NCBI GenBank assembly: GCA_947375085.1
Contig: CANCEQ010000116.1
Span: 1-9,707, forward strand
Direction: 5' to 3'
DNA from: Flavobacteriales bacterium
GTDB taxonomy: Bacteria; Bacteroidota; Bacteroidia; Flavobacteriales; Crocinitomicaceae
Length of the DNA: 9,707 nt
The position numbers and the translations under genes are program-made. Shown one piece after another: positions 7,733-9,707 of the stretch (its first letter is position 1; the number at the start of each line of letters is the position of its first letter). The notes under the pieces were generated by a model. It was given only the letters and a program-made list of their open reading frames with translations, did no database searches and had not been told where the DNA came from.

Positions 7733-7762
7733 CAATAATACTAATAATAATTTAAAATCAAA
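7733..7762 (-). promoter_or_regulatory. Candidate Bacteroidota-type promoter for parA-stas-cheYAW-mcp
   Basis: On the minus strand TTTG (7762-7759) is followed after 18 bases by TATTATTG (7740-7733). This compares with the Bacteroidota consensus TTTG-N19-TAnnTTTG with one mismatch in the second box. Transcription would begin near 7726, leaving an untranslated leader of about 60 bases before the parA ATG. A small palindrome AGTATACT (7720-7727) overlaps the predicted start point and could be an operator, though it may be chance. The rest of the 219-base gap 7665-7883 is AT-rich with no further gene visible. The DNA is so AT-rich that weak matches are common. Confidence 0.45.
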
Positions 7763-7871
7763 TCATTAAAAAGACTGATATTCCTCAATTAATAGCTGTT
7801 TAATCTAAACTTAACAAAATCAATTTATGAAGTTAAAAATAGCACCAATAAAAATCAATAAACAGATTTAT

Positions 7872-7901
7872 GAATACAGCCAACTAGAAATGGCTGTATT
7901 C
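7872..7901 (-). terminator. Stem-loop spanning the MCP-A stop codon
   Basis: GAATACAGCCA (7872-7882) and TGGCTGTATTC (7891-7901) form an 11-bp perfect stem with an 8-base loop. The loop holds the UAG stop (7886-7884) and the last Phe codon, and one arm encodes the preceding tail residues. The T-rich stretch that follows (GATTTTTATTG) begins only some 17 bases after the stem, so this is not a textbook intrinsic terminator. It most likely ends or stabilises the receptor mRNA and separates it from the parA operon. Confidence 0.6.
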
Positions 7902-9707
7902 TGAATCCAATGCGTCATTTAATTTAATTTCTACATTTGAACGTTTCAATGGTTTTGAAACAAACTGTGTTTTCACCGTTTTAATAGAAGGTATTGAAGG
8001 TTTTGATTTTTTAACATCTCCTCCCTCAATTTTAAAAAAAGATACTGCATCTGATAATTCTTCAGCCTGTGCGCTCAATTCTTCTGCACCCGCAGCCATT
8101 TCTTCTGCTGTTGCTGCATTTTCTTGAACAACGTTATTTAAGTTTTGAATCGCACTATTTATTTGTTCGGCACCTGAACTTTGCTCTATACTTGAAGCGG
8201 TAATTTCTTGAACTAAATCAGAAGTTCTTTGAATATTAGGAACTACATCACTTAACATTTTTCCAGATTGTTGAGCTACATATACACTTTTAGCTGAAAC
8301 CTCATCTATCTCTGTAGCAGCTAATTGAGAACGTTCCGCCAACTTACGAACTTCTGCAGCTACAACAGCAAATCCTCTACCGTGCTCTCCTGCTCTTGCT
8401 GCTTCAACAGCTGCATTCAATGCTAATAAATTCGTTTGTCTCGAAATCTCTCCAATGATTGAAATTTTAGAAGCAATCAATTTCATCGAATTTTCTGTCG
8501 CTAAAACGGATTCTTTACTTTCTTGAATATCAACTGCTGCCGTAGTAGAAATTTTTTCTGTCTGACGCGCATTGCTTGTGTTTTGTTGAATATTTGCCGT
8601 CATCTCTTCCATGGATGAAGAAATTTCTTCCACTGAACTTGCTTGACCGGTTGCTCCTTCTGATAATTGTTGAGCAGATGTTGACATTTGAACACTTGCT
8701 GATGCAATGTTTTCAGCATTGGTAATTACTTTCGATATTAAATCATTCAACACTTCGATTGTTTGATTCAATGAATCTCCCATCACTTTCAATTCACCAG
8801 CTGACTTAATTGAATATTTTTGAGTTAAATCTCCTGAAGCCAAAGCAGAAATAACTCTACTTACCTCTTTAGCTGCTAATTGTGTTTCAACTTCCGCTAA
8901 TTTTTGAGCATTCAATAATTCAATAGTATTATTCAACGAATCCCCCATTTCTTTTAATTCAGCAACTGAATCGATAGAATATTTTTGAGACAAATCACCA
9001 TTCCCAATTGAATTCAAAACTCTTGTTACTTCTGCTGATGCTTTTTGAGTTGCAAAAGCAGCTTCAGTTGCAGCAGTCACATCGGTAGCAATTTTTACAA
9101 ATTTCACGATTCTACCCATTTCATCTTTTACGGGAGAATAAACCGCTTGAATCCAAATTTCTTTACCGTTTCTTGTGATTCGCTTAAATAAATTATTTTG
9201 TGGAATTCCCATTCCTAATTCTTCCCAAAATCTAGTATAGGCTGATGAATTGGCAAATTCTGATTCTACAAACATTCTATGATGTTTACCAACAATTTCA
9301 TTTAAAGTATATCCTAAAGCATTCAAGAAATTATCGTTTGCTTTTAAAACATTTCCTTTTAAATCAAATTCAATGTAGGCAAAAGAAGTATCGATAGAAT
9401 TTACCACTCCATCCAATCCTTGTTTTTCAATTGTAACATCTGTGTTTTCATAACGAACCCCAATGTATTTAATCGGCTTTCCGTTTGGACCTAATACCGG
9501 TGCAAAAACCCCATCTACATAGTAAGGAGTCCCATCTTTTTTTCTGTTTTTAACAGGGCCTCTAAAAATCTGACCTCTTCCAACTGTAGCCCACAATTCT
9601 TTAAATACCGCTTTATCCATATCTGGATGACGAACGATATTTTGATTTTGCCCCATCAATTCCTCGCGTTTGTATTGAGAAACTTCACAATGTAAATCAT
9701 TTACATA
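7884..9707 (-). CDS. Methyl-accepting chemotaxis protein MCP-A, C-terminal part (start beyond window)
   Basis: The frame is open to the window edge, giving 607 visible residues that begin [12 protein letters not shown]; the apparent TTG/ATG starts near 9659-9656 are internal, since the upstream codons match MCP-B residues 352-368. Seen in order: most of an Aer-type PAS with NIVRHPDM and KNRKKDG; a second PAS (about 9407-9080) with HHRMFVE and FWEELGMG; two HAMP-like repeats with GDLSQKYS and GDLTQKYS; the signalling hairpin (about 8750-8025) with the tip [18 protein letters not shown]; a roughly 41-residue basic and Pro-containing linker; and a final EYSHF fitting the aromatic CheR-tether pattern. 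It is collinear with MCP-B without gaps over 561 residues. By family, an N-terminal sensor and membrane region are expected outside the window. A hairpin overlapping the stop, and a candidate promoter downstream, suggest it is a separate transcript from parA-cheW. Confidence 0.96.
   Translation of the reverse strand, partial: YVNDLHCEVSQYKREELMGQNQNIVRHPDMDKAVFKELWATVGRGQIFRGPVKNRKKDGTPYYVDGVFAPVLGPNGKPIKYIGVRYENTDVTIEKQGLDGVVNSIDTSFAYIEFDLKGNVLKANDNFLNALGYTLNEIVGKHHRMFVESEFANSSAYTRFWEELGMGIPQNNLFKRITRNGKEIWIQAVYSPVKDEMGRIVKFVKIATDVTAATEAAFATQKASAEVTRVLNSIGNGDLSQKYSIDSVAELKEMGDSLNNTIELLNAQKLAEVETQLAAKEVSRVISALASGDLTQKYSIKSAGELKVMGDSLNQTIEVLNDLISKVITNAENIASASVQMSTSAQQLSEGATGQASSVEEISSSMEEMTANIQQNTSNARQTEKISTTAAVDIQESKESVLATENSMKLIASKISIIGEISRQTNLLALNAAVEAARAGEHGRGFAVVAAEVRKLAERSQLAATEIDEVSAKSVYVAQQSGKMLSDVVPNIQRTSDLVQEITASSIEQSSGAEQINSAIQNLNNVVQENAATAEEMAAGAEELSAQAEELSDAVSFFKIEGGDVKKSKPSIPSIKTVKTQFVSKPLKRSNVEIKLNDALDSEYSHF

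Noticed and set aside
9654..9659. TTG/ATG near 9659-9654 as the real start of MCP-A
   Set aside because: The frame stays open to the window edge, and the upstream 16 codons match MCP-B residues 352-367 closely, so the start is outside the window.

Overview
The window holds most of one chemotaxis gene cluster, with every gene on the minus strand. The DNA is AT-rich (roughly 30% GC by eye). Starts mostly lack a strong Shine-Dalgarno sequence, the best promoter candidate has the TTTG / TAnnTTTG form used by Bacteroidota, and a palindrome of a type I recall from Flavobacterium-like genomes lies inside the cluster. I therefore infer a Bacteroidota bacterium, probably a flavobacterium-like one, but the lineage is not proven by the sequence.

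Layout in the direction of transcription (high to low coordinates): (1) 9707-7884, the 3' part of a first chemoreceptor (MCP-A) whose start lies outside the window; it ends in a strong hairpin that contains its stop codon. (2) 7883-7665, an intergenic stretch with a candidate promoter. (3) 7664-6918, a ParA/MinD-type ATPase. (4) 6913-6245, a protein with a long acidic N-terminus and a C-terminal STAS domain. (5) A GC-rich palindromic island, about 6195-6241, between the STAS gene and cheY. (6) cheY (6178-5810), cheA (5810-3684) and cheW (3684-3166); cheY/cheA and cheA/cheW each overlap by one base (TGATG and TAATG), as expected for translational coupling. (7) 3133-269, a complete second chemoreceptor (MCP-B, 954 aa). 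(8) 197-1, the first 65 codons of cheR, cut by the window edge.

Together the genes encode a full sensory core. The receptors carry an Aer-like PAS, a second PAS, tandem HAMP domains and a methylation/signalling hairpin. CheW couples them to the kinase CheA, which phosphorylates CheY, and CheR would methylate the receptors. Both receptors end in an aromatic pentapeptide-like tail (DYQKF, EYSHF) on a flexible linker, which may tether CheR. ParA and the STAS protein are not core signalling parts. By analogy with ParA-like proteins that distribute chemotaxis arrays, they may place the array in the cell, with the STAS protein as a possible partner; this is inference. No CheB, CheD, CheC/X/Z, flagellar, pilus or gliding gene is visible, so the motility output is unknown.
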